Source: Casuarina equisetifolia (Eukaryota > Streptophyta > Magnoliopsida > Fagales > Casuarinaceae). From it: a stretch of 64,000 nt of DNA. The stretch lies in contig CM052357.1 in NCBI GenBank assembly GCA_028551475.1, positions 14,245,931 to 14,309,930 on the forward strand, in the 5' to 3' direction. Shown one piece after another: positions 1 to 11,290 of this stretch. Made by a program: the position numbers and the translations under genes. The notes below the pieces were generated by a model. It had not been told where the DNA came from. It was given only the letters and a program-made list of their open reading frames with translations, and ran no database searches. Numbering within the stretch: position 1 is the stretch's first letter; each line of letters starts with the position of its first letter.

Positions 1-888
1 CTCCTAGGCCTTTTGCGTTGATCTGATTTTTCCTCATAACAAAGGCAAAATCACCAATTGTCTTACCTAACAAGCTCTAAGGGTATCCAACCTTGTAGAG
101 CATCGAATAGGCTTGCAAAAGATCCAAAGCAGAATGCATAACCAAAATCCACTCTCTAATTGGCAAATAGCACTCATCTAAGCCCCGAATGAACTAAAAG
201 AACTTCATCTGTTCTTCATGTTCTTACCACGACCTAAAACTTACCATTTGAGGCCTTTTTAGCTCAATTAAGGAGTTGAATTTGTTTTAAAGTTGCTTTA
301 ATCGACTGAAATAGGTTGAAATTGACTCACCCCCTTGCTGAATCATGCATAATTCAATGGTTAGGTCAAAAACTCTAGACCGATTAACTTGTTGATACAA
401 GCTATGGAGCTCTAACCACATTTCGACTCTTGTCTTGGTATAGAGGAGTTTGTTATAAAGATGGCCGCTGATGAAATTCAGAATCCACCCATGGTAGAGG
501 TTGTTGCACTGTTTCTATTGTTTTCGGGTTGGAAAGTCAAGTTTCAGCATCATGTAAGACCCATTGATGAACATGAATTCATTCTTAATTAAAAGGGCAA
601 TCATCATTGTTTCGCTCTAAGCTACATAATTGGAGCTTTTGTTGAGCTTAATTGCCACAAGCGCCATCGAATTGGTTTCTCTGAGCGGCATATAGAAGGG
701 ATCAAAGTAATTTAGGGTTTGAATCCTATTATCCAGTTCTTGTGGCAATGGAGTGCCTAGAGGTGCATGATGATAAGTGCAACGGCCAATTTGCTTCCTC
801 CACTCCAATTGTGTGGCGGCACGTAGGGCATGGATTGATCAGAATCTACCATCTCAATAGTCGAAGGAGCTTTGAATAATAATGACAT
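1..888 (-). pseudogene. Copia gag remnant
   Basis: The reading starts at ATG 888 (MSLLFKAPSTIEMV...), with the Copia gag N-terminal pattern NWSGGSKLAV. A stop follows after about 45 codons, and the later, clearly gag-like stretches lie in other frames with further stops. The RNA-binding zinc knuckle would be beyond the left edge. It is a decayed structural polyprotein with no sign of function. Confidence 0.75.
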
Positions 889-1270
889 TGTTGCTTGGTC
901 TAGGTAATGATGTCATTTGAGTGAAATAATGTTGTTTCGGAAGTTGATTATTCCAAATGATGAACGACGTCGTTCCACTTAAATAGAAAGGAAGGAAATG
1001 TCGTCATTTTAGGCTTCGTCCTTTTTGAACAAATGAGCTAGACCAAAACTACATTGTTTTGGATTAGGTCACTGGAATAAACGTAGTGCTCACGGTCAAG
1101 GTGTGGTCCAGTTAGATAGAAAGCGTCAAAAGGCCTTTTTTTTCAGTCAATTTTGATCAAAAATTAGTCAAAAAACTCAAATTTGTGAGTTGTTAGTAAA
1201 AGTGATTTGGGTCGAAGGAAAATGAATAAATTTTAAGCTTAGTTTGTGGAAAACACAATTAAGAGAATTT

Positions 1271-1284
1271 AAGCTCTGATACTA
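1271..1284 (-). other. Primer-binding site, initiator tRNA-Met type
   Basis: The minus strand reads TAGTATCAGAGCTT directly after the LTR. The plant Copia consensus complementary to the 3' end of initiator tRNA-Met is TGGTATCAGAGC, so there is one mismatch in the core. Confidence 0.8.
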
Positions 1285-1933
1285 TGTCAAAATACACTCA
1301 TATTTGGGTGAAAAGTTGACTCTTTCATTGATAAGCAAGAAAACCCTAATACAAGCTATATTCAAACAGGTGATTGATCTCGTGATGAAGAAAAACAAAT
1401 TTCTATAAACTCTTTACATGAAGGATTTGAACGAAAGAAAATTAAGTTGGTGACCGTCGATGAGCTGTCCTTCATCTAATCTCCCCACGATGCATGCCTG
1501 TGCTATGTTGAGATGACTTCATAGCAGCTACTCTAGCTGTGTGCGACTGTAGGTGTTGCAAGTTGAAGTCTCTTACAGCAGCTACGAGGTAGCTGCTGTC
1601 CAACCAACGTGGCAGCCACAAGTGACGTGGCTGCCTAACCAACACATATCCGAACAAAGGAGATTGCCTTTTACAAACAATGAGAGAGAAAATACTGAGG
1701 CAAATTGATTGAGTTTTATGAGACCAGTGCAGTTTTTATTTCTTCCCCATTCGATTTCCGTTGCATTACTTCCAGCACCGGCACGGTTTTCGTTTGAGCT
1801 TTGGTAAAGGCTTCTCTGGGTTTTTTGCCGAGTCTTTCTCCAAGTCTGCTTTACTTTTCGTCTTTATTCCAGCAACTTCGACTGTTTTTACCGGGTATCT
1901 GCCGCAGCAGCAGTTGGGCTTGCGTTCTCAACA
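1285..1933 (-). repeat. 5' LTR of the partial Copia element (649 bp)
   Basis: On the minus strand it begins TGTTGAGAACGC and ends TTTTGACA, the TG...CA termini of an LTR, and it is followed immediately by a tRNA primer-binding site. Its partner LTR lies outside the window, so age cannot be estimated. Confidence 0.82.
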
Positions 1934-3303
1934 GTAATTAAGCAACAATTTGAATACCAAAGAATAGAAATTAGTCCAAGAAATAACTATCCAAAACTCA
2001 AACCAAGATTTTGATTATGAAATTTACTTGGAAGTTTTTTTACTTGCAAATTTAGTTCCCATGTTCTGTAAGGGTTTCTCCCAATATCTGGATCATCAAA
2101 CAAAATAATATCACACTATGTGTGGTGGTCTGGATGGCACTGGGCCTCTTCTTTACGATTGCTTTTGGGCTGGATATGAAGATTCTCTCTCTTAAATATT
2201 TTAGGCATATTTTAGCTTATAATCACGTTTCCTCCACTCCTTTCTTTCCAAAAGATAGAAGGTTCACTTAACAAAAATCAAATGTTAAAAGTTTTTTTTT
2301 TAATTTAAACTTTACCTTAAAATTTTTATTTTTTAACACAAAACTCTTGTTTTGCACACATGCTTTGGTATATTGAGTATTATTAGACATGCTTTGGTAT
2401 ATTGAGTATTATTAGACTTAGAATTACGCATGATGAAATAAATTAAACTTATTAAATTAAAAGACATAAAATTCAAATCTAAAAATTAGTTTAAAGGCTA
2501 AATCATTTTCTTTTCATTTAAATATAATATAATTAACTAACTTTGTTCTTAATTTTAACAAAAGGTAAATAAAGCATTTAAGCAAAAATAATTAAAAAAG
2601 AAAAGATAATTAAAGGAGTAATTAGACCCTCTAAAATGGTCCATCATTAAGTAGAAATGATTGATCACTGACTAATTATTAAAATAAAAATTTATTGAGC
2701 CATTTGTTTATTTGATGAAGAGATGATCAACCACTCTTCAAAGTGAGGGAGTATTTATGGGGCTAAACCGTTACTTAAGAGTGATTGGATAGTGTTACCG
2801 TTCTCGTAAAATGACTGACCATCTCTTCAAAGGGTAAGTAAGTTATCAATCACTTTTACGTAAATGACCAACAACTCGAAAGTTGATTTCTTTTTGACCT
2901 GCTCTTAACTACTCAAGCGTTTATTGACTTAAAAGGTGATTTATAATTTATTTATTTTTGTATTTTAATGATAAAATCATAAATTAAGCCAGGCCATTTT
3001 AATTTTTTTACTTTTTTTTAAGACATAAGCACAAAGAAAATATAAGAATTTAATTTGAGTAAGAATTATCAAGAGATTTTATTACAGTGGAACACCTTTT
3101 TTTTTTTTCCCCTTCTCCTGTTAACTACAAAATGTTGGGTTAGTTCAATGCTACATTCATCCTCAATTGGTTTAGCCATTGACGTTGAGTAAGTGGTGGG
3201 ATTGACTGGGTCGCCGTGGAAAATCAGAGGGAAGAAAAATGGTGGAAGGAGCTCAAACGACTTGATACTTGGTCATTGCTTTGAGGGAATGTTGGGTGAA
3301 AAT
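1934..3303. other. AT-rich intergenic DNA between two Copia elements
   Basis: No convincing coding potential on either strand. It holds poly-T tracts, a perfect 29-bp tandem duplication (2358-2415) and loosely repeated motifs around ATCAACCACTCTTCAAAG near 2730-2850. No RNA gene was recognised. Confidence 0.6.
2358..2415. repeat. Perfect 2 x 29-bp tandem duplication
   Basis: The unit starts ACATGCTTTGGTATATTG and ends TATTATTAG. It occurs at 2358-2386 and again at 2387-2415 without a mismatch, which suggests a recent duplication. Confidence 0.9.
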
Positions 3304-3991
3304 TGTTGGGTTAGTCCAGCCCATATTTGGGGACTTATTATTAGGGTTCAATTAAAGTAATGTGACCCTAAGGTTTAAAAGAAAAAATATAGGATTTTTT
3401 CTTGAGGAGAAGAGGTGAGTGGCCGTAAAAAAAAAAAAAGAGAGAGAGAAAAGAAAAGAGCAAAATTTCACAGAATTAGAGGCCTTTTGCAGCAGTTGAT
3501 CAAATGTCTTATCAAGGTTGATTCGTGGTCCGATTGAGCTGATTTTTTGTCAACAGGTTCGGGATTGGGTATTCTTCATTTTGAACGGTTGGATCGTCGT
3601 TTAGAACTCTTGAAGTTAGCAAATCTTGGTCAAAAATCTAGGTGATATTTTTCTAACTTTTCTTGGTTAAGTTATTGTTTATAACTTGTTCGTCACTATT
3701 TATTGGTGATTCTATTATTGTTGAATTAGTAAATCTTTGTCCTATTGCTATTGTTAAGGACTTGATTGAGTTGTAACCTAACGATTTATATAGTGGGGAT
3801 TTGGGTAGACTCCGTGATTGGTCTCGTGGTTTTTTTATCCTTCACATTGGAAGGGTTTTTCCACGTAGAAATTCTTTTGTGTTGATTGTGATTTGATTAT
3901 TTTACTTATGATTCAAATACATTGTTGGTGTTTTAGTATATCCTCACAAGTTCAATCAAAGTGAAAACTTTATACGTCATTTTTTCCATCA
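3304..3991 (+). repeat. 5' LTR of the Tnt1-like element (688 bp)
   Basis: It begins TGTTGGGTTAGTCC and ends CCATCA. It aligns along its whole length with 8110-8802. By eye there is roughly one difference per 10-15 bases, denser in the A/G-rich segment near 3429-3465. Confidence 0.9.
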
Positions 3992-3994
3992 GAG

Positions 3995-4007
3995 TGGTAT
4001 CAAGAGC
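3995..4007 (+). other. Primer-binding site of the Tnt1-like element
   Basis: It reads TGGTATCAAGAGC three bases after the LTR end. This is the initiator tRNA-Met complement with one extra A, typical of plant Copia elements. Confidence 0.85.
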
Positions 4008-4047
4008 TTAAGTTGTGATTGTTTTATTTTTTAGATTTGATTAAACG

Positions 4048-7000
4048 ATGGAACTAAACACTAACAGGATTATTAGTTTGAATGGATGAAATTATCATGT
4101 TTGGAAGGGTAAGATGGAAGATTTGCTTTATGTGAAGTGTTGGCACTTACCGATGTTTAGTGAAACTAGACTAGATAACATGAGTGAGGCCAATTAGACT
4201 CTTGAGTATAAAATTGTATGCGAGTTTATTCGACAATTTGTAGATGAGAATGTTTTGAATCACATTAGTAAAAAAACACATGCTCGAACTCTATGGAATA
4301 AACTTGAATCTTTGTATGCTTGAAAGACTGGAAATAATAAGATGTATTTGATGAAGCAACTTATTAGCCTGAAATACAAAGATAGACAATCCATATCTAA
4401 TCATTTGAATGAGTTTCAAAGAATGTTAGATCAACTTTCAGGCATGAATATGAAGTTTGAAGATGAAGTACAAAGACTTTGGTTACTTGGTATTTTACCA
4501 GAATCTTGGAAACATTTCGTATGTCAGTGAGTAGTCTGCTTCCAATGGTATTGTCACTATAGATTTTGTCAAGACTAGTATTTTGAATGAAGAGATGAGA
4601 AGAAAGAGTTAGGGTTCTTTGTCTCATTTTAAAACTTTGATTGTTGAAAACAGAGGGAAAAGTCATAATAGAAGTTCGAAAGGTTATAAGAAAAGTCAAA
4701 GTAAATATAGATCATGGCATAAAAATATAGAGTGCTATCATTGTGGCAAGATGGGTCATATCAAGAAAAATTGCTTCCAGCTGAAAAATGAAAAGAAGAA
4801 TGGTAAAGATAGAAATGAGAAGAAGAAAGTTAATGAAAGTGAGGAGAAAAAGGATAACAATGATGATGATCGAGTTGCAGTAGCTACTAATGAACTTGTT
4901 ATTGTGTGTTATGATGATAATGTGAATTTTGCTAGTAATGAGACAAGTTGGGTAATTGATAGTGGTGCTTCTCTTCATATTACTTTTAAAATAGAGTTCT
5001 TTACTTCTTATACTCATAGAAACTTTGGCACATTAAAGATGGGTAATGATTGTTTGGCTAAAGTTGCAGGTATGGGAGATGTATGCTTGAAGACTCGTAA
5101 TGGATCTAAGTTAGTTCTCAAGAATGTTAGACATGTACTAGAAATTTGCTTGAATTAATTTTTATCAAACAACTTCATGATGAAGGTTTTTGCAATATTT
5201 TCAATAATGGACAATGGAAACTTATTAAGGGTTCATTAGTAATGGCTAGAGGTAAGAAAGAGTTTTCTTTGTATTTGTTTCAAATCAAGATTTTTAAGGA
5301 CATTTGTAATATAGTGAAAGATGGAAATACAAGTGCTTTATAGCACAAAAGATTAAGTCACATGAGTGAGAAGGGCATGAATGTGTTGGCAAAGAAGAAC
5401 TTGTTATCTGGGATTAAGAGTGCAAAACTTGAAAAATGTGCACATTATTTAGTTGGAAAACAGAAAAGAGTTTCATTCTATAGTCACCCTCCTTCAAGAA
5501 AATCAGATTTCTTGGAGTTAGTACACTCAGATGTTTGTGGCCCAATTAACCCGAGAACGCTTGGTGGAGCATCGTACTTTGTGACCTTTATTGATGACTA
5601 CTCAAGAAAGGTTTAGGGTTTATGTTTTGATGTCAAAAGATCAAGTGCTGGATGTGTTCAAGTAGTTTCAAGTTTCAGTAGAGCGACAAACTGGAAAGAA
5701 GTTGAAATGTATTCGATCAAACAATGGTGGTGAGTACATTAGACCATTTGATGAGTATTGTAGGCAACATGGTATTCAACATTAGAAGACACCTCCAAAA
5801 ACACCTCAGTTGAATGATATAGCGAAAAGAATGAACAAGACATTAGTTGAGAGAGTTAGATGCATAATTTCAAATGCTAACCTGCCAAAGACATTTTAAG
5901 GTGAGGCATTACTTATAGCAGCTTATGTCATCAATCTATCTCCAACTGTTGCTTTAGATGGTGATGTGCCAGATAGAGTTTGGTTTGGCAAAGATGTTTC
6001 CTATAACTATCTAAGAGTATTTGGTTGCAAAGCATTTATTCATATTCCAAGGGATGAGAGGTCTAAGTTAGATGTTAAGACATGAGAACGTATATTTCTT
6101 GGTTATGGTTTTGATGAATTTGGTTACAGGTGTTATGATTTAGCTGTGAAGAAAATTGTGAGGAGTCGTGATGTTGTATTTTTTTAGAATCAAAATATGA
6201 CAAATATTGGCCTAGAGCGAGAAGAATATGTCACAAGGCTCTAAGATTGATATTGATATTGATCTAATTCCTTCAAATGATTTACAGTAACAGTTGCTAG
6301 AACAAGTTAAAAGTGATATTCAATATGATGTTCAGGATCAAGTTCAGAATGACCAACAAGGTGCAAATAATAGTAACATTCAGACAGATAATGTTGTTGA
6401 TGTTCAATAGAATCTATCTTCAATTCCACTATTGAGGTCTACAAGAGATTGCCATCCATCCTCTAGATACTCTACTGAGGAGTATGTATTGCTGACTGAT
6501 GCAGGTGAGCCTGAAAGCTTTGAAGAAGTAGTAGAGGATGTGGATAAGAAAAAAATGAGTTGATGCAATGCAAGATGAGTTGAAATCTTTGCATGATAAT
6601 CAAACATTTGAGTTAGTAACATTGTCTAAGGGCAAGAAAATTCTTTGAAGAATTGTTGGATTTATAGATTGAAGCATGATGAAAATTCTTCACAATCTCG
6701 ATATAAAGCCAGACTAGTTGTTAAAGGTTTCAGTCAGAAAAAGGGAATTGATTATGATGAGATTTTTGCACCTGTTGTGAAAATATCTTCAATTCGAGTA
6801 GTTTTGGGATTGGCTGCCAGTTTTGATTTTGAAATTGAGCAAATGGATGTAAAGACTACTTTTCTTCATGGTGACCTAAATGAAGAAATTTATATAGAGC
6901 AACCAGAGGGTTTTAAAGAAAAAGGTAAAGAGAACTATGTTTACAAGCTAAAGAAAAGTTTATATGGCTTAAAACAGGTACTGAGACAATGGTATCAAAA

Positions 7001-8062
7001 ATTTAAATCTTTTATGGGAGAATAAGCCTACAAGAAGATAAATTCTGATCATTGTGTATTTGTATAGAAATTCTCAAATGATGACTTTATCATTCTACTG
7101 CTTTATGTAGATGACATGTATAACTTGGTAAGAATGCTGCAAGAATTGAAAAGTTGAAACATGAGTTAAGTAAGTCATTCTCAATGAAAGACTTAGACTC
7201 AGTGAAGCAAATTCTTGGTATGAGAGTTAGTCGTGATAGAAAAGTCAAGAAGTTATAGTTGTCTTAAGAGAAGTACATCAAGAAAGTGTTTCAAAGGTTT
7301 TGTATGGATAAAGCTAAAGTGGTGAGCACGTCTCTTGCTACACACCTTAAGCTTAGTAAGAAATAATATCCTACAGATGAGGAAAACAGAAAGGAAATGA
7401 AAAGAGTTCTTTATGCTTCGGCTGTTGGTTGTTTAATGTATGCAATGATTTGTACAAGGCCAGATATAGCTCATGTAGTTGGAATAGTTAGTAGATTTAC
7501 TTCTAATCTTGGAAGAGAACATTGGAATATAGTGAAGTGGATTTTAAGGTATGTTCAAGACACTTCTAGTTTGAAACTTTCATTTGAGAGTGATGAGCCT
7601 ATTCTTATGGGATATACAGATTCTGATATGGCAGGAGATATTGATAATAGAATATCTACTTTAAGCTACTTGATTAAGTTTTCAGGGGGAGCTGTGGCAT
7701 GGCAATCAAGATTACAAAAATGTATTGCTCTATCTACAACAGAATTTATTGCAACAATGGAAGCATGTAAAGAGTTGCTTTGGATGAAGGAATTTATAAA
7801 AGAACTTGGTTTTGTGCAAGAAAAGTATGTGTTATTTTGTGATAGTCAAAGTGTTATACGTCTTGCTAAGAACTCTACTTTTCATCAAAGGTCAAAGCAT
7901 ATTGATGGAAGATATCATTGAATATGAGATATCATGAAAACCAAAGAGGTTGTACTTAAAAAGGTACATATTGAGGATAATGATTCTGATATGATGACAA
8001 AGGCTTTATGGTGAGAAAAGTTTGAGTTTTATCGGCATAAGGCCTATTTGGATTGTACTTGA
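4048..8062 (+). pseudogene. Copia gag-pol polyprotein, disrupted by stops
   Basis: The reading starts at ATG 4048 (MELNTNRIISLNG, then a stop where Tnt1 relatives continue into NYHVWKGKM). Domains in order: gag to about 4620; CCHC zinc knuckle CYHCGKMGHIKKNC at 4733-4774; aspartic protease motif DSGAS at 4958-4972; integrase catalytic core with HSDVCGPI near 5525-5550 and FIDDYSRKV at about 5587-5613; reverse transcriptase from about 6645 with LVVKGFSQKKGIDYDEIFAP and QMDVKTTFLHGDL; catalytic YVDDM at 7104-7118; RNase H from 7397 to about 7920; the C-terminal DSDMMTKAL near 7984-8010. The longest open pieces are about 180 codons, separated by stops and shifts. It belongs to the Tnt1/Tork-like group and cannot encode a working polyprotein. 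Confidence 0.92.
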
Positions 8063-8096
8063 GAAATGGACATATGGAATCTCCCTCATTTGAGCT

Positions 8097-8108
8097 AGAG
8101 GGGGAGAA
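8097..8108 (+). other. Polypurine tract
   Basis: AGAGGGGGAGAA lies directly before the right LTR, the position of the plus-strand primer in LTR retrotransposons. Confidence 0.8.
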
Positions 8109-8109
8109 T

Positions 8110-8802
8110 TGTTGAGTTGGTCCAACCCATATTCAGGGACTTATTATTAGGTCCAATTAGAGTAATGTGGCCCTAAGGTTTAAAATAAAAAATATATGAT
8201 TTTTTCTTTAGGAGAATAGGTGAATGGCCATAAAAAAATAAAAAAATAAAAAGAGAGAAAAGAAAATAGCAGAATTTCGCAGGAATTAGAGGCCCTACGC
8301 AACAGTTGATCAAACGTCTGATCAAGGTTTATCCATGGTCCGATTGAGCTGATTTTTTGTCAGCAGGTTCGAGATTGGGTGTTCTTCATTATGAACGGTT
8401 GGATCGTCGTTTAGAGCTCTTGAAGTCAGCAGATCTTGGTTGAAAATTTAAATGATATTTTTCTGACTTTTCTTGGTTAAGTTGTTATTTATAACTTGTT
8501 CTTCACTATTTATTGGTGATTCTATTATTGTTGAATCAATAAATCTTTGTCTTGTTGCTATTGTTAAGGACTTGATTGGGTTGTAACCTAACGATTTATA
8601 TAGTGGAGATTTGGGTGAATTCCGTGATCGGTCCCGTGGTTTTTTTTATCTTTTACATTGGAGGAGTTCTTCCACGTAGAAATTTTTTGTGTTAATTGTG
8701 ATTTGATTATTTTACTTATGATTCAAATACATTGTTGGTGTTTTAGTATATCCTCACAGGTTCAATCAAAGTGGGAAACTTTATACATCATTTTTTCCAT
8801 TA
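8110..8802 (+). repeat. 3' LTR of the Tnt1-like element (about 693 bp)
   Basis: It begins TGTTGAGTTGGTCC. The end reads CCATTA where the left LTR has CCATCA, so the terminal CA appears mutated to TA. It is homologous to 3304-3991 throughout. Confidence 0.88.
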
Positions 8803-10410
8803 AAAAATTGTATTTTTCTGACTCTATGACCAAGTGGAACTCTGAGTTGGGTTTGAACATTGGAAGTTCCCATGGGCGAGTCCAGAAAAGTGGGGAGATA
8901 TTACGCGTTAAGGAATTGGAATTTTGAATCGTTTTTACCATGCTTTTAACAAGGCCTACGCTCCTGCTAACTTAATTAATGCCTTTCCACGCAAAAAGGT
9001 TATGATCATTGACGGCATCTTTCTATTGAAGTAAAGTTTGGAGTAGTTGGTAACAACTGAAAGTTCGTGGAGAGAAAACATGAAGAATGACCAAATATTT
9101 TCCTTAGTTTTCATCTCTACTCCCTCCCCTTCTGTTTTGGCCAACACGTAAACACCCTATCATTGACATCTTTCTATTCTCATAAGATGAAGAATCCTAC
9201 ATCTTACTAATATAGATTTTCTTAAAATGCTGAGCTAAAGAGCATAATTTGGACAATATGAAGAATGGCTAGCACTAATTCACTTAAATAAAATTGTAGT
9301 ATGCAGCTACTTTTTGTTTTCTACACATATGTATTGTCACTTTCACAAGGATCTCTTGGAGAATCCATACCTAGGTGTTTGAAAGGGAATTCTTTTTCTC
9401 TTATAAGACTTATAGTATTAATAGTGTAATAAATTCAACTATTAAATCAAAAAACTTTGGCCTGTTGACTACTACACTTGTGAGCTAATGTCCCACGCTG
9501 CACTCTTCAAGTGACCCTCAATTGCTCTCTTCAAGTGACCCTTACTTCAGCTCCAATCCTTGGGGCAATCCACATAAGAATACTCCATACACAGCAGGAT
9601 CTAAACTTGGGGGGTGATAGTTGGCTTTGATATTAGTTGTAATAAATCTAACTATTAAGTTAAAAAAATCTAAATATATTAACCTAATAAATTCAATTAC
9701 TTTTGGACTATAATAGACAATTTGTAAACCAACTCTTTTAATACTTAGGCACAAATTGTATGCTTTTCTTTCCATTAAAAGGGCTTCTTATTTGTATGTC
9801 CATTTGCTTATATTGCGTATTTAAGTAGCAAAAAAGAAAAAAAAGAAAAAAAGAAAAAAAAAGTGTAGGTACAAAGTAGAAAGCGAAACGGATTCATTAT
9901 AGATTTGAGTTGAATTCAACTGCCTGAACTGCACCAATGGCCATAGAACTTGCAACATATAGCATTACAAGATACATAGCTTGAAAAAGATCCTTTTGTT
10001 TTTATATCTTTCGCTATTGCCTCTATTTCTGCGGTATGTGTTACTGTCTTCCTGTTGTCCTACTCTCTCACCTTGAATATATCTCCTGTAAGAAGATATA
10101 AAATGGAACTCCTGAGATACTCCTGGAAATACCTCCTCTCCTAAGATACTCTAAATTGGAACCATTTAGCACCCCAGGGGGTCAAGAGATTAAAGAAAAC
10201 CGTGCCACATCGTGTCTTGAAGGGCCAGACATTTGCAGAACCTTGTAGTTGGTCAACTCTTTTATACGAAATGCTAAAATCCAAATTCCGCCTTTACAGA
10301 GGCACTTTTTAAACGATGAGTTCAAAACCCACAATGACTTGAGCTCCTCCACCCTATTTGTCTGGTCACTCAAAAATAAAAAAAGGAGAACAAAAAAGAA
10401 AAAGAAAAAG

Positions 10411-10600
10411 GTGTCTGTCGGTGCAGCTCAGAGAGCAGCGCGTTGGACCTAAAAGGTACCCCCGCTATCTGTAATGCACTTGTCCTGAAAGCTGAAAGGG
10501 GGAAGTGTTCTTTGAACCGTACCAGATCCCGATTCAGGTCAATCGGTAGAGGGCATAAAGTACTACCGCATGTTGGACACGCCCCTCCCCCTCCCCCCGT
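10411..10600. other. GC-rich island of unknown origin
   Basis: The sequence from GTGTCTGTCGGTGCAGCTCA to the C-rich run near 10580-10597 is much richer in G and C than its surroundings and is bounded by A-rich DNA on the left and T-rich DNA on the right. The start faintly resembles a tRNA D-arm, but no tRNA fold could be completed. It could be an organelle-derived or transposon fragment. Confidence 0.35.
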
Positions 10601-10957
10601 ATTTTCCAGCTTTGTAGTTACTAAATATTTTTACTTTTTAGTTATTTATTTATTTATTTTTTATTATTATTATTTTAATTTTTATTCCTTTAGTGCTTTT
10701 GTAACTTTCACCTAAAGACGGAAGTACCTCGGATAAGTGCTTAGAAAATGATATCCTTATATTATAATACTAGATTTTGGATATACATGTGTACTAAAAG
10801 TCTTGTCTCTTTGTACAATTGATGGCCTTTTAATAGTGAAAATGTGTCTAACCTTTATGGGAGGGACTAAATTTAAAATAAAAATAAAAATAAAAATAAT
10901 AGGCTTATCGTGGTAATGAAAATTCATTACAAACTTCAAGGCATGCCTAAGTTTATT

Positions 10958-10959
<2 letters not shown>

Positions 10960-11004
<45 letters not shown>
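10960..11004. repeat. (TTA)n microsatellite
   Basis: About 15 uninterrupted ATT/TTA units. Such arrays are usually polymorphic in length. Confidence 0.95.
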
Positions 11005-11039
11005 TTACCTGATACTGATACTGCTGCTCTAACTCACCA

Positions 11040-11290
11040 ATAGGCATCTTGGTCAGCACCTTGGCGTTGAGGCCTTACTCGCGATCAAACGCGTGGGTCA
11101 CAGCTTTTGCGCGACGTACGTTTGTGAAGACCGTACGCGACAGCGTACGAAGCTGTTCGCCCTGTGACATGGAGTTCGACAGTTGGCGACGACAAGATCG
11201 CGACACACATGCCTTGACATTTATTATCACTCGAGAAACGTTACTTAGGTTTGAAGATGCCACGCTGTATTTAAAACCCTGTTAAAAATG
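11040..11290. other. CpG-rich patch, unidentified
   Basis: It contains repeated CG-bearing words (GCGATCAAACGCG, GCGCGACGTACG, CGTACGCGACAGCGTACG), unlike the AT-rich neighbours. Open frames on both strands are short and unrecognised. It is probably a fragment of an unidentified repeat. Confidence 0.35.

Larger units (their letters stand above)
1..1933 (-). mobile_element. Copia-type LTR retrotransposon, 5' part, degenerate, runs off the left edge
   Basis: Read on the minus strand the order is LTR (1933-1285), primer-binding site (1284-1271), leader, then gag (from 888 down to the window edge). The gag reading carries residues typical of Copia gag proteins (SGGSKLAV near the start, VEMWLELHSLYQQVNRSRV and ESISTYFSRLKQL further on) but is broken by several stops. 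Protease, integrase and reverse transcriptase would lie left of the window. The right flank after the LTR is GTAAT (1934-1938), a candidate target-site duplication that cannot be checked here because the other end is missing. The element is surely inactive. Confidence 0.85.
3304..8802 (+). mobile_element. Tnt1-like (Ty1/Copia) LTR retrotransposon, full-length but defective
   Basis: It has two LTRs (3304-3991 and 8110-8802), a tRNA-Met primer-binding site just inside the left LTR, a polypurine tract just before the right LTR, and a gag-pol region in Copia order: gag, zinc knuckle, protease, integrase, reverse transcriptase, RNase H. Flanks read AAAAT on the left (3299-3303) and nearly the same on the right (about 8804-8808), a plausible target-site duplication in A-rich DNA. 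Many in-frame stops and shifts break the polyprotein. The LTRs differ by many substitutions and small indels, so the insertion is old. Confidence 0.92.

Noticed and set aside
10196..10265. Possible plant snRNA promoter (GCCACATCG followed by TTTATACG)
   Set aside because: The spacing of about 50 bases does not fit the fixed spacings known for plant snRNA genes, and no snRNA sequence follows.
10411..10470. tRNA-like start (GGTGCAGCTCAGAGAGCAGC) in the GC-rich island
   Set aside because: A D-arm-like string is present, but no anticodon stem, T-arm or closing acceptor stem can be formed, so it is not called a tRNA.
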